From: Candidatus Sulfotelmatobacter sp.
Lineage (GTDB): Bacteria > Vulcanimicrobiota > Vulcanimicrobiia > Vulcanimicrobiales > Vulcanimicrobiaceae
Direction: 5' to 3'
Assembly: GCA_035504415.1 (NCBI GenBank)
Contig: DATJRY010000017.1
Span: 248,001-312,000, forward strand
Length of the DNA stretch: 64,000 nucleotides
The translations under genes and the position numbers were made by a program. Below, one piece after another: positions 25,455-35,875 of the stretch (position 1 is its first letter; each line of letters starts with the position of its first letter). The notes beneath the pieces were generated by a model. That model was not told the origin of the DNA. It did not search any database and saw only the letters and a program-made list of their open reading frames with translations.

Positions 25455-26627
25455 ATGAGTCAAGGGCTCGTGCTGACCCACATTCAGTTCCAGGTGCTCG
25501 TCGCGGCACTCTGGGTGATCGGTGCCATCCTGTTCGGCACGCTGGTTCACCGCGCGATCCGGTATTTTCTTACCCGCTTCGCGAACCGAAACGGCAATGC
25601 GTTTCTGCGTGCGTTCGTGCGGCAGACGGAGCGTCCGGCCGCCTTCACGTTGCCGCTGCTTTGCGTCCTCGCGGTGCTGCCGATCGTCAAGCTCGATGCC
25701 GGCCAGTACAAGCCCGCGATCCTCCACACGGTCGGACTGTGCGTGCTGGCGGCGCTGGCGTGGCTGCTCGTCGCGGCGATTCGCGTCTACGGCGACGTCG
25801 CGATCGCGCGTCATCGCTTCGACGTCGAGGACAACCTCCTGGCGCGCCAGCTCGGCACGCGCATCGACATCATGAACCGGGTGCTGACGATCGTCATCGT
25901 CGTTTTCACGGTCGGCTTGATGCTGATGACCTTCCCGCCGATCCGCGCGGTCGGCACGACGCTGCTGGCCTCGGCCGGCATCATCGGCATCGGCGCCGGC
26001 ATCGCGGCGCGGCCACTGTTCGAGAATCTCATCGCGGGCATTCAGCTCGCGTTCACGCAGCCGATTCGGCTCGACGACGTCGTCGTCGTGCAGAGCTATT
26101 GGGGGCGTGTCGAGGAGATCCACTCGACCTACGTCGTCATCCAGGTCTGGGATCTGCGGCGCTTGGTCGTTCCGCTCTCATGGTTCATCGAGAACAGCTT
26201 CGAGAACTGGACGCGGCGCACGGCCAACCTGATCGGCGAAGTTTATTTCTTCGCCGACTGGACGCTCGACGTCGAAGCGCTGCGTGCCGAGGTGCCGAAG
26301 ATCCTCGAGCGCACGAAGCTGTGGGACGGCAAGGTGCAGAACTGTCAGGTCACCGACGCGACCGATCGCGCGATCCAGGTGCGGGTGCTGGTCAGCGCGC
26401 GCAACTCCGGTGACCTGTGGGATCTGCGTTGCTTCGCGCGCGAGGGCATCGTCGCATACCTGCGCGACCGTCAGCCGCAAGCGCTGCCGCGCCTGCGCGT
26501 CCCGGCACTCGAGGAGCGCGAGCAGGCGCCCGCGCCGCGCCTCGACGGCGCGCCGCGCCAAGCCGCCGCGAGCAACGGCCAGCGCGTCCGCACGGTCGAC
26601 GACACCCGCACCAGCGGCCCCGGATAA
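25455..26627 (+). CDS. MscS-family mechanosensitive channel
   Basis: A 390-aa membrane protein. About four transmembrane helices in the first 190 residues are followed by the pore helix GTTLLASAGIIGIGAGIAAR and the MscS beta domain starting PLFENLIAGIQLAFTQPIRL, then the alpha/beta vestibule domain, and a polar tail. It opens under membrane tension to release solutes in osmotic downshift. Cytosolic domain length and motifs are normal. It sits 23 bases after mutS. A 12-bp stem hairpin just past its stop may terminate the transcript. Confidence 0.9.
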   Translation: MSQGLVLTHIQFQVLVAALWVIGAILFGTLVHRAIRYFLTRFANRNGNAFLRAFVRQTERPAAFTLPLLCVLAVLPIVKLDAGQYKPAILHTVGLCVLAALAWLLVAAIRVYGDVAIARHRFDVEDNLLARQLGTRIDIMNRVLTIVIVVFTVGLMLMTFPPIRAVGTTLLASAGIIGIGAGIAARPLFENLIAGIQLAFTQPIRLDDVVVVQSYWGRVEEIHSTYVVIQVWDLRRLVVPLSWFIENSFENWTRRTANLIGEVYFFADWTLDVEALRAEVPKILERTKLWDGKVQNCQVTDATDRAIQVRVLVSARNSGDLWDLRCFAREGIVAYLRDRQPQALPRLRVPALEEREQAPAPRLDGAPRQAAASNGQRVRTVDDTRTSGPG

Positions 26628-26637
26628 GGGCGGCAAC

Positions 26638-26683
26638 CTCACGGCAGCGAATCGGCGACGTCGAGGTGCCACGCTGCCGTGAG
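26638..26683 (+). terminator. Hairpin between mscS-type gene and Uma2 gene, covering the Uma2 start
   Basis: A perfect 12-bp inverted repeat (CTCACGGCAGCG and its complement) with a 22-base loop. The 3' arm includes the GTG start of the next gene (26679), so the structure could terminate the upstream message or block translation of the next gene. No T-run follows. Confidence 0.45.
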
Positions 26684-27268
26684 TGAGATGCAGACGACGA
26701 TCGCAGAGCAAGAGCCGCATCCGCGGCCGTTCACCGTGGCCGAGTATTACCGTTTGGGCGACGTCGGGATCATCAAGCCGGAGGAGCGGGTCGAGCTCCT
26801 CAACGGCTTGTTGAGAACCATGCCCCCGATCGGCCCGAAGCACGCCTACGCGCTCCGCCGGCTCGACGCTCTCCTCCAGGATCGGGTTGGCAGCTGCGCC
26901 GTGGTCAGCGTGCAGCTTCCATTTCGTCTGGGCGAGTTTTCGGAACTGCAGCCCGACCTCGTGCTCCTTCGGTTGCCGGCTGAGCGCTATCGGCGTGTGC
27001 ACCCGACGCCCGCGGATGCGCTCCTCGTCGTGGAGGTTGCGGTGACGTCCGTCCGCTACGACCGCGGCCCGAAGCTCGAGGCGTATGCGTCCGGCGGCGT
27101 GCGAGAATATTGGATCGTCGACGTTGCGCACCGACGGGTCGAGCTCTATCTCGACCCTGCAGCCAACGGCTTTCGCGTAGCGCGGGTCGCCCGTGGAGGA
27201 GACGCGATCGCTCCGGAGGCATTCCCCGACCTCGTGCTGACGGTCGACGAGTTGTTGCTGCCGCCCGC

Positions 27269-27272
<4 letters not shown>
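26679..27272 (+). CDS. Uma2-family (DUF820) restriction-endonuclease-fold protein
   Basis: A 197-aa Uma2/DUF820 protein, a PD-(D/E)xK-fold family abundant in cyanobacteria and some soil phyla. It has FTVAEYYRLGDVGIIKPEERVELLNG at the front, ELQPDLVLL, then VVEVAVTSVRYDRGPKLEAYA and REYWIVD. The catalytic Asp (QPD) and Glu (VEVA) are kept, so a nuclease is possible, though cellular function is not known for the family. The start could be the GTG at 26679 or the ATG at 26688. Its stop overlaps the mutL start (GTGA). Confidence 0.82.
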
Positions 27273-28957
<1,685 letters not shown>

Positions 28958-28960
28958 GCG

Positions 28961-29791
28961 TCAGCGGCCGGGGCGGCCGAGGTCGCCGACGATCTGCGTC
29001 GCTTCCTCGACCGCGCGGGCCAGCGTCGAGCGCAGCTTGCCATCTTCGAGCACGAGCAGCGCGCCGATCGTGCAGCCGGCCGGCGTGGTGACGTCGTCGC
29101 GCAGGGAGGCCGGATGACGGCCGCTGCGCTGCACCATGCGGGCGGCGCCGAGCATCGTCTGGGTGGCCAGGGTCAGCGCGACCTCGCGCTGCAGCCCGAC
29201 CCGCACGCCGGCGTCGGCCAACGCTTCGACGATCAGATACATGTACGCCGGACCGCTGCCCGAGAGCGCGGTGACCGCGTCGAGCATCGACTCGCGCAGC
29301 TCGAGTGTCATGCCGACGTGGTCGAAGACCGCGTGCGCGGCGGTGATCGCGGCGTCGTCGGCGTGCGCGCCGCGCGCCAGCACCGTCATCGCCTCGCCGA
29401 TGATCGCCGGCGTATTCGTCATCGCGCGCACGATGGGGACCGGTCCGAGCAGCTGGTGCAGACGATCGGTCGTGACGCCGGCGACGATCGAGACGACGAC
29501 CGTTCCGCCGCCCAGTCCCGCTTGCGTCAGCGCCTGCGCCGCGGCGTCGATCTGGTACGGCTTGACGCACAGCAGCAGCGTCCCCGTCAGCGCCAGCGCG
29601 GTGGCCGGGACCTCGGTCGTGCAGCGAACGCCGTACTCGTCGTGCACGCGCGCGCACGTTTCTTCCGATGCCGCGGTCGCCCAGCAGAGGTTCGGCGCGA
29701 CGCCATGATCGAGCAGGGCGCGCAGCAAGGCGCCGCCCATGACGCCGGCGCCGACGACGCCGTAGCGACGAGGACCGTTGGTGGATGCCAT
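28961..29791 (-). CDS. proC: Pyrroline-5-carboxylate reductase
   Basis: A 276-aa enzyme reducing pyrroline-5-carboxylate to proline with NAD(P)H. The nucleotide-binding motif is GVVGAGVMGGALL, the middle has CVKPYQI and RAMTNTPAIIGEAMT, and the dimer/substrate domain has ALSGSGPAYMYLIVEALADAG and TTPAGCTIGAL. Convergent with mutL (3-base gap) and divergent from miaA. Confidence 0.94.
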   Translation of the reverse strand: MASTNGPRRYGVVGAGVMGGALLRALLDHGVAPNLCWATAASEETCARVHDEYGVRCTTEVPATALALTGTLLLCVKPYQIDAAAQALTQAGLGGGTVVVSIVAGVTTDRLHQLLGPVPIVRAMTNTPAIIGEAMTVLARGAHADDAAITAAHAVFDHVGMTLELRESMLDAVTALSGSGPAYMYLIVEALADAGVRVGLQREVALTLATQTMLGAARMVQRSGRHPASLRDDVTTPAGCTIGALLVLEDGKLRSTLARAVEEATQIVGDLGRPGR

Positions 29792-29845
29792 CGCGCCGCC
29801 GGTTCGGTAGAGGGCGGCCGGCTGCCGCTGGCCAAACGGCGCGGC

Positions 29846-30766
29846 GTGCCGACCGGCGTCCTGATCGTGACCGGCCCAACGGCGTCCGGGAAGTCGGCCC
29901 TCGCGCTGGCACTCGCCGAACGCTTCGACGCTGAGATCGTCGGGGCCGATTCGCGCCAGATCTATCGGGGGATGCCGATCGGGACGGCGGCGCCCGGCGC
30001 CGACGAGCTCGCCCGAGTGCCCCATCACCTGATCGGGTTCCTCGATCCGCACGAGCGCTACTCGGCCGCGCGCTTCGTCGCCGATGCGCTGCGGGCCGTC
30101 GACGCCGCCGCCGGGCGTGGTCGCCGCACGATCGTGGTCGGCGGGACGGGCTTCTACATCCGGGCGCTGGCCGGCGACGTCGGCCTCTCGCCGGCCTACG
30201 ACGCCGCGTTGCGCGAGCGGCTCGCGCACGAAGCGCGCATCCATCCGACCGAGGCGCTGGCGGAGTGGCTGGCCGCGCTCGCACCGCAGCGGGCGGCGGC
30301 GATCGACCCCAACGATCCGTACCGGATCACGCGCGCGCTCGAGGTCGCTTTGGCAGAGCGCGCCGGGCCGGCGCGCGCCGACGCGGCCGCGGCCCCGGCG
30401 CAAAACCTGCGGACCCTCGGCGTACCGTACCGCAAGATCGCGCTGGCCGTTGCGCCGGACGTGCTGGCGCGTCGCATCGACGCGCGGGTCGACGCGATGC
30501 TGGCGGCCGGACTGCTCGACGAAGCCGAGCGGGTCGGCGCCCGGGCGGTCGCGGCCGACGCCGTCGGCTATCGGGAGGCGCTGGCGTACCTGGCCGGCTG
30601 GTCAACCGAGGCAGAGCTGCGCGAGCACCTCGCCCGCAACACGCGCCGGTACGCCAAACGCCAGGCGACCTGGCTGCGCAGCGAGCCCGACCTCGTGTCG
30701 GTGGCGGACGCTGAGGCGTTCGAGCAGGCGAGCGACATCGCCGCGACGCTCCCGGGCTGGCGCTGA
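29846..30766 (+). CDS. miaA: tRNA dimethylallyltransferase MiaA
   Basis: A 306-aa enzyme that attaches the dimethylallyl group to A37. The P-loop is GPTASGKS (10-17), followed by GADSRQIYRGMPIGTA, GGTGFYIRAL and a basic C-terminal RNA-binding part with RYAKRQATWLR. It makes the substrate of MiaB. The start is the GTG at 29846, which leaves only nine residues before the P-loop, as usual. Hfq follows after 74 bases, an order shared with many bacteria. Confidence 0.95.
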   Translation: MPTGVLIVTGPTASGKSALALALAERFDAEIVGADSRQIYRGMPIGTAAPGADELARVPHHLIGFLDPHERYSAARFVADALRAVDAAAGRGRRTIVVGGTGFYIRALAGDVGLSPAYDAALRERLAHEARIHPTEALAEWLAALAPQRAAAIDPNDPYRITRALEVALAERAGPARADAAAAPAQNLRTLGVPYRKIALAVAPDVLARRIDARVDAMLAAGLLDEAERVGARAVAADAVGYREALAYLAGWSTEAELREHLARNTRRYAKRQATWLRSEPDLVSVADAEAFEQASDIAATLPGWR

Positions 30767-30840
30767 CGCGGCAACCGTCGCAGCCGCGCCCGCGGTTGAG
30801 CGATGAGGGTCCCGGCGGGGCACGGGGCTAAGGCAGCCAC

Positions 30841-31098
30841 ATGGCCACTTCACGCGTGCTGCCGCTGCAAGATGCCTACCTGGCCGAGGTCAAACGGCAA
30901 GCAGTCCCGGTGACGATCTATCTCATGAACGGATTTCAGCTGCGCGGGGTCGTGAAAGGGTTCGACCCGTTCACCATCGTGCTCGAGTACGAAAAGAAGG
31001 CGCACTTGATCTACAAGCACGCCGTCTCGACGATCTCGCCGATGGGCCCGGTGACCGCGCCGCTGGTCCGCGACGAGGACCAGGTCGAAGCGTCGTGA
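30841..31098 (+). CDS. hfq: RNA chaperone Hfq
   Basis: An 85-aa Sm-like protein: Sm1 VTIYLMNGFQLRGVVKGFD and Sm2 LIYKHAVSTISP, including the proximal-site YKH. It forms hexamers that bind small RNAs and A-rich mRNA, so base-pairing small-RNA regulation is expected in this organism. The C-terminal tail is short. Its stop overlaps the dapF start by 4 bases. Confidence 0.97.
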   Translation: MATSRVLPLQDAYLAEVKRQAVPVTIYLMNGFQLRGVVKGFDPFTIVLEYEKKAHLIYKHAVSTISPMGPVTAPLVRDEDQVEAS

Positions 31099-31871
31099 GC
31101 ATTGCGGGCATCCCGATCGTCAAGACGAACGGGGCGCGCAACGAGTTCGTGCTGGTCGACGAGCGCGACGTGAAGATCGCTGATCCGGTGACGTTCGCGC
31201 GCGACGTCTGCGACCCGGTACGCGGCGTCGGCGCCGACGGCGTGCTGCTCGTCGGCACCTCGTCGACCGCCGACGCGCGGATGCGGATCGTCAACGCCGA
31301 CGGCAGCGAGGCCGAGATGTGCGGGAACGGGATGCGCTGCGTCGGCCGCTACCTCGACGAGCACTGGGGGCTGGACGAAGCCGTCGTCGAGACGCTGGCC
31401 GGCCCGATCCGCACGCGCGTCGTCGACCGCGCGCCGTACCGCGTCGCGGTCGAGATGGGCGAGCCCCGCATCGGCGAGCCGCACGCGGTGGCCGGCTTCA
31501 CCGCCGTGCCGGTCGACTTGGGGAACCCGCACGTCGTGATCCGCGTCGACGACGTCGACGCGATTCCGCTGGCGACGCTGGGCCCGCGCATCGAACGCGA
31601 TCAGCGCTATCCGCACGGCACCAACGTCCACTTCGTGATGCGCGACGGCGAGGGCTGGCGGGTACGGCACTGGGAGCGCGGCGCGGGCGCGACGCAAGCC
31701 TGCGGAACGGGCGCCGTCGCCGTGAGCGCGGTGCTGATCGACGCCGGCGAGGCGACCTCGCCGGTGCGGTTGCAGGTGCCGGGCGGCGTGCTCGACGTCG
31801 AATGGGCGGCGGGTGGACGGGCGACGCTGGTCGGCGACGCGGTCGTGGAGTTCGAGCGAGTCCTGGCGTGA
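31095..31871 (+). CDS. dapF: Diaminopimelate epimerase
   Basis: A 258-aa two-lobed epimerase that turns LL- into meso-diaminopimelate for lysine and peptidoglycan. The two catalytic cysteines are in EMCGNGMRC and TQACGTGAVA. The first strand-loop region reads GARNEFVLVD instead of the usual G-x-GNDFV. GTG start overlapping hfq; its stop overlaps the radical SAM gene start (GTGA). Confidence 0.93.
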   Translation: MSIAGIPIVKTNGARNEFVLVDERDVKIADPVTFARDVCDPVRGVGADGVLLVGTSSTADARMRIVNADGSEAEMCGNGMRCVGRYLDEHWGLDEAVVETLAGPIRTRVVDRAPYRVAVEMGEPRIGEPHAVAGFTAVPVDLGNPHVVIRVDDVDAIPLATLGPRIERDQRYPHGTNVHFVMRDGEGWRVRHWERGAGATQACGTGAVAVSAVLIDAGEATSPVRLQVPGGVLDVEWAAGGRATLVGDAVVEFERVLA

Positions 31872-33079
31872 TCGGCCTCGCGTACACCGACGCGCGCGGC
31901 CGCATCTACTACGATGAGTCGCGTGAACCGTTGGCCGATGGCGGCGTCGAACGCGCGGTGCGTTCCGACGAGCTGATCCCCGCGCCGCCCGGCGCCGTAC
32001 CGACGATGCTGCCGGGCCGGACACCGCTGCTGGCCGACGGGCGCCTCGCCGAGCGCCGCACCGCACTCGGCGTGCTCTTGCCGGCCGGCTACACGCGCCT
32101 GCTGCTGCCCGCGTACCGTCACGGCAAGAACGCGCCGCCGCTGCCGCTGTTCGGCTATACCTTCGCCTGCGTGGTGAACGACGAGCTGCACGTCGCGGCG
32201 ATGCGCACGGACGAGAGCGAAGACTGGACGCCGCGCGTGTACGCCGGCGGCGAGCTGGAAGCGATCCTGGCGGAACGCCAGGCGCAGGATCCGCGCAACC
32301 GCACGCTGGCGCAGCTGGCGCTGTGCTCGCGCGAGTACGGCTGCTTCACCGCGCAGAACGTGTTCCTCGAGCGGGGCGAAGCCGCGCTGCCCGTCTCGCC
32401 GCGCTGCAACGCGGCCTGCGTCGGCTGTATCTCGGAGCTGGCGCCCGATGCGGGGATGCCCTCGCCGCAGACGCGGGTCGACTTCGAAGCCGACGTCGAC
32501 GATCTCGTGCGCATCGCCGTCCACCACCTCGAGCGCGTCCCCGACGGCATCGTCTCGTTCGGGCAAGGCTGCGAGGGCGAGCCGCTGCTGCGGGTGACGA
32601 CCATCGAGCGCGCGATCGAACGTATCCGCGCCCAGCGCACGAACGGCACCATCAACCTCAACACCAACGGCTCGCTGCCCAAGAGCCTGCGCCGCCTGAT
32701 CGACGCCGGACTGCAAGCGGTGCGCATCAGCCTCAACTCGTTCCGGCCGGACGTCTACGCGGGGTACTACCGGCCGACGGGATACGAGCTCGACGACGTG
32801 CTGGAGTCGATCGCGCTGGCGGTCGACGCCGGACTGCGCGTCTCGCTGAACTATCTCACCCATCCGGGCGTGACCGACGAGCGCGCCGAGGTCGAAACGC
32901 TGGACGCGTTCCTACGCGCGCATCCGGTCGCGCTGGTGCAGACGCGCACGCTGAACATCGACCCCGAGCGCTACTTCGCCACCGTCGGCCGCCCGACGGA
33001 TCCGCTCGGGATGCGCTTCGCACTCGAGCACATCCGCGCACTCGGCGTCCCGCTCGGCAACTTCACCCACACGCACTGA
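31868..33079 (+). CDS. Radical SAM enzyme of unknown specificity
   Basis: A 403-aa protein. An N-terminal domain of about 170 residues has no motif I know. The radical SAM core follows: CxxxCxxC in RCNAACVGC (near residue 180), GQGCEGEP as the glycine-rich SAM motif, and NTNGSLPKSL and RISLNSFRPDVY further along. It has no SPASM or B12 domain. The phrase FTHTH at the C terminus is unusual. It is coupled to dapF by a GTGA overlap, but no lysine-pathway step needs such an enzyme. It may be a peptide- or cofactor-modifying protein; function open. It is the last gene before a compositional change at about 33,085. Confidence 0.8.
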   Translation: MIGLAYTDARGRIYYDESREPLADGGVERAVRSDELIPAPPGAVPTMLPGRTPLLADGRLAERRTALGVLLPAGYTRLLLPAYRHGKNAPPLPLFGYTFACVVNDELHVAAMRTDESEDWTPRVYAGGELEAILAERQAQDPRNRTLAQLALCSREYGCFTAQNVFLERGEAALPVSPRCNAACVGCISELAPDAGMPSPQTRVDFEADVDDLVRIAVHHLERVPDGIVSFGQGCEGEPLLRVTTIERAIERIRAQRTNGTINLNTNGSLPKSLRRLIDAGLQAVRISLNSFRPDVYAGYYRPTGYELDDVLESIALAVDAGLRVSLNYLTHPGVTDERAEVETLDAFLRAHPVALVQTRTLNIDPERYFATVGRPTDPLGMRFALEHIRALGVPLGNFTHTH

Positions 33080-33262
33080 TCCGATTAGCTAAATTAAATT
33101 GATTACGACACGGTCTCAATCAGCAGATTCCGTAAAATGCTTGTGAAGACCCGGATCGCCTTAGCGTGCACCTACAATATCATGTGTGGTTGAGTGGTTG
33201 AGGAAGACTACGAACGGGTGTTTGTATAGACGAAGCGTCCGTGTCTTGCGAGCCTCGTCACA
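33080..33262. other. AT-richer junction without a gene
   Basis: Composition drops sharply right after the radical SAM stop codon. I see no gene, RNA or clear repeat in these 183 bases. They may be the left edge of a small insertion that includes the two following unknown genes. Confidence 0.4.
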
Positions 33263-33844
33263 ATGTTTGCTGACGACAATGAGTTGCTGGCTATGGAGCT
33301 CGAGATCAGCGATGAGGGCCGTATCCGCGTTAGCCTTGCTCAAGAGTGTGCCTATTGCCATACGCCGCCCGCTCCGCGTGGGCTTCGGAACCCGGATAAG
33401 CTGAGTCAATGGATCGACGACTACGCTGGTCGGCTCGGAAATTGGTCTGAAGTGTCGCTTGTCACGGGTGGTGGCGCAGTTCGCCGAGTGATCGAGCTCT
33501 CGGACGACCAACGCAGTTGCCTTGTGTGCGATTCGCAGCTTGGGGCAACGATTGGAATTCCGACGCACATTCTGGAGCCGCTGAGTACACAAGGCTTTAG
33601 CGAGGTGCAGCGCGAGTTTCTCGAGTCGGAGCTCGTTTTGCCGATCTGCGGTGTATGTCGCTTTTCGCCACATGCCCTTAGCGAGGACGCGCGAAAGATC
33701 ATCGACCGCTACATCAACGTCCGTTTCGGTCATCGTGGCGCGTTCGAGCAGTCCGACGCAGCCGATGTCGCGCGTCAGATCGCGGGCCTCGTCGCGCGCG
33801 AGGTCGATATTCAGCGCCGAGAGCGGCGCCTCAAGGGCTCGTAG
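33263..33844 (+). CDS. Unknown CxxC-rich protein (zinc-binding candidate)
   Basis: A 193-aa protein I do not recognise. It carries three CxxC pairs: CAYC (about residue 29), CLVC (about 86) and CGVC (about 131), spaced as in a protein with one or two structural zinc sites. The C-terminal third is helical and charged. There is no signal peptide. The gene is AT-richer than the chromosome around it and lies with the next, opposite gene in a roughly 1.1-kb insert, which suggests transfer. The ATG at 33263 lacks a strong ribosome-binding site. Confidence 0.6.
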   Translation: MFADDNELLAMELEISDEGRIRVSLAQECAYCHTPPAPRGLRNPDKLSQWIDDYAGRLGNWSEVSLVTGGGAVRRVIELSDDQRSCLVCDSQLGATIGIPTHILEPLSTQGFSEVQREFLESELVLPICGVCRFSPHALSEDARKIIDRYINVRFGHRGAFEQSDAADVARQIAGLVAREVDIQRRERRLKGS

Positions 33845-34103
33845 AAGGGCGCCGGATCGATTGCACTTTTCCATTCGAAGCGCTGATGACGTCGCGTGTG
33901 TTCGGCTTAGCCTCGATGAGGGCGACGACGTGAGCGGTCACAATAGTCGTACGCCTCGAAGAATTAGGGCCGCCGAAAAGGTCGATGTCGACATCGACGG
34001 TCCTGCTGCCAGCTTCGATAGCCGTGAGAATCGCGCGCGCAACATCATTCCTCACTACGTGGACGCCCTGCGTTAGCACGAGCGTATAAGCTTCCGCACT
34101 CAC
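33831..34103 (-). CDS. Unknown 90-aa protein
   Basis: A 90-aa reading frame on the minus strand from a GTG at 34103, overlapping the end of the CxxC gene by 14 bases tail to tail. The first 65 residues read like a compact alpha/beta domain: a strand-loop TLVLTQGVH, a helix VARAILTAIEAG, a strand TVDVDIDLFG and a helix TAHVVALIEA. The last 20 residues are low in structure. No family recognised. The 116 bases between it and the Gly-rich gene contain nothing I can name. Confidence 0.45.
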   Translation of the reverse strand: MSAEAYTLVLTQGVHVVRNDVARAILTAIEAGSRTVDVDIDLFGGPNSSRRTTIVTAHVVALIEAKPNTRDVISASNGKVQSIRRPSTSP

Positions 34104-34219
34104 GGCCCGACATTACCAGGAACCTGCGCAGAGTTCTCCTACTGAAATCCGTGGATGAGCAGCGAAGGTGCGAACGTACGTTCCCACGGTCTGCACAGGT
34201 CTCCACAGGGCCTGTCAAA

Positions 34220-35134
34220 CTAGCGGCCGTGCGCGACGACTGCGCCGCCGAGTTGGACGTTGTGGGCGGTCGTCGTCACGTTCACGCCGCCGCCCGATGC
34301 TTGCAGCGTGGTCGCGACGGTGCCGCCGCGCCCGTTCGCAGCGTTGACGACCAGCGAGCCGTCCGTGTTCTCGGTGACCGTCTCGCCGCCGCCGAGCGTC
34401 AGGGTCTGACCGCGCTGGAGCGCGAGCGCCCGGCCCTCCTCGCTGACGGTGAAGGAACCGTCGTCGTCCATGGTGACCAGGTCGCGGCCGTGATCGGCGC
34501 TGACGCTCGCCGTTTGGTTCCAAGTCACACCGTGCGCGTTCGGCGTGGTGACGGTCGTGGAGACGCGGTAGCCGCCGGCGAGATTGCTGCTGACGAGATC
34601 GGGCTGCGCGCTCATGCTGTCGTAGCGCTGGTTCACGGCCTGGCCGCCGACCAGCGTCCCGGTCTCCGCGAGGTGCGGATCGCCGGTCGACGAGATCGTC
34701 ACCTCGGAGAACGGCTCGCTCAACCCCGCGAAGCGCGGCTCGCCGCCGAAACCCGCGTATCCGTACGAGCTGCCGCCGTTCCCGAAGCCGTTCCCGTACC
34801 CAGTCCCGCCATAGCCGTTGCCGGCGCCGTAGCCGTTCCCGTTCCCGTATCCGCCGCCGCCGGACGCGCCGAGGCTTCCGAGCAGCTGCTGCAACGCGGA
34901 AACCAGCGAGGTCAAGAGCGAGCTGAGATTGGCGAGCAGGCCGCCGCTTTGCGTCGAGCACCCGGCGCCGTTCGCGCCCCCGTTGCCGCACGACCATGAC
35001 GAACCGAGCCCATCGCCGGGACCGGAGGCGGCGGTTGCACCGAACGGAACGGGCGCGCCGCTCATCGCGGGCATGCCGGACTCGTAGCCGTCGTGAAAGG
35101 TCGGGCTGGGCGTGGACAGCGGTGGCAAGTACAT
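34220..35134 (-). CDS. Gly-rich surface-type protein with a GDPHL beta domain
   Basis: A 304-aa protein without an obvious signal peptide. Its middle (about 95-150) is a Gly/Tyr/Asn repeat tract of GYGNG-like units. The C-terminal half begins with ISSTGDPHLAETG and continues with short polar beta strands, resembling secreted GDPH-containing domains such as DUF1521 or VWD-like surface modules. I infer a surface or secreted structural protein. The ATG at 35134 is chosen; a GTG at 35167 is an alternative. Function unknown. Confidence 0.6.
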   Translation of the reverse strand: MYLPPLSTPSPTFHDGYESGMPAMSGAPVPFGATAASGPGDGLGSSWSCGNGGANGAGCSTQSGGLLANLSSLLTSLVSALQQLLGSLGASGGGGYGNGNGYGAGNGYGGTGYGNGFGNGGSSYGYAGFGGEPRFAGLSEPFSEVTISSTGDPHLAETGTLVGGQAVNQRYDSMSAQPDLVSSNLAGGYRVSTTVTTPNAHGVTWNQTASVSADHGRDLVTMDDDGSFTVSEEGRALALQRGQTLTLGGGETVTENTDGSLVVNAANGRGGTVATTLQASGGGVNVTTTAHNVQLGGAVVAHGR

Positions 35135-35203
35135 CGCAGCGCGTCGTCTCCGGAAGGGGTGATGCACCCCTCCCTCACGCGCCGAGCTATGCGCGGCTAG
35201 GGT

Positions 35204-35872
35204 CTATCCGACCAGGGCGGCGCAGACGTCGCCGCGGGTCTCACGCTTGATCATCGCGATGACTTCGTCGCCGTTCTCGAGCGTCGTGTCGCCGTTGGGC
35301 ACCAGCACGTCACCGCTGCCGCGGTCGATCGCGACGATGACGCTCCCGCGCGGGAGCGCGACGTCCGCCAGCCGTTTCCCGCGGGCCGGGCTCTGGTCGG
35401 CGATCGTCACTTGGACCAGCTCGAGGTCGCCGCGACCCACCCGGGCCAGCGGTTCGAGCAGCGTGGCGTTGACCCGGTCGTCGATGATCCCCAGGATGAT
35501 CTCCGTCGACGAGATGACCGTGACCGGCCGTTCGGTGTCGAGCGACTCGAAGATCAGCTTGTTCTTCGGATTGTTGACGCGCGCGATGCATCGCGCTTGC
35601 GAATGCTTCTTGGTGATGATGCAGACGACCAGGTTGTCCTCGTCGTCGCCCGTGTCGGCGACGACGACGTCGGCGCGCTGCACGCCGGCCTGCAGCAGGA
35701 CGTTCGGATCGCAGCCGTCGCCGACGATCGCGACGTCGGTCTCGAGCAGGTTCGTCATCATCTGCGCCTTGCGCGCGTCCTTTTCGATGACGACGACCTC
35801 GTGCTGTTGCTTGATCAGGCCGCGCGCGAGATAGGTGCCGACTTTGCCGCCACCGACGATCAGGATGAACAT
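35204..35872 (-). CDS. RCK/TrkA-type K+ channel regulatory subunit (1)
   Basis: A 222-aa protein with an N-terminal RCK_N Rossmann domain (LIVGGGKVGTYLA, VVVIEKD, VVVADTGDDEDN) and a C-terminal RCK_C domain (about 140-215). It senses nucleotide or c-di-AMP-type ligands and gates a Ktr/Trk potassium transporter. It is followed, three bases upstream on the same strand, by a second RCK gene. The paired arrangement is known in several phyla, but no TrkH/KtrB membrane subunit is within the window. Confidence 0.88.
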   Translation of the reverse strand: MFILIVGGGKVGTYLARGLIKQQHEVVVIEKDARKAQMMTNLLETDVAIVGDGCDPNVLLQAGVQRADVVVADTGDDEDNLVVCIITKKHSQARCIARVNNPKNKLIFESLDTERPVTVISSTEIILGIIDDRVNATLLEPLARVGRGDLELVQVTIADQSPARGKRLADVALPRGSVIVAIDRGSGDVLVPNGDTTLENGDEVIAMIKRETRGDVCAALVG

Positions 35873-35875
35873 CGC

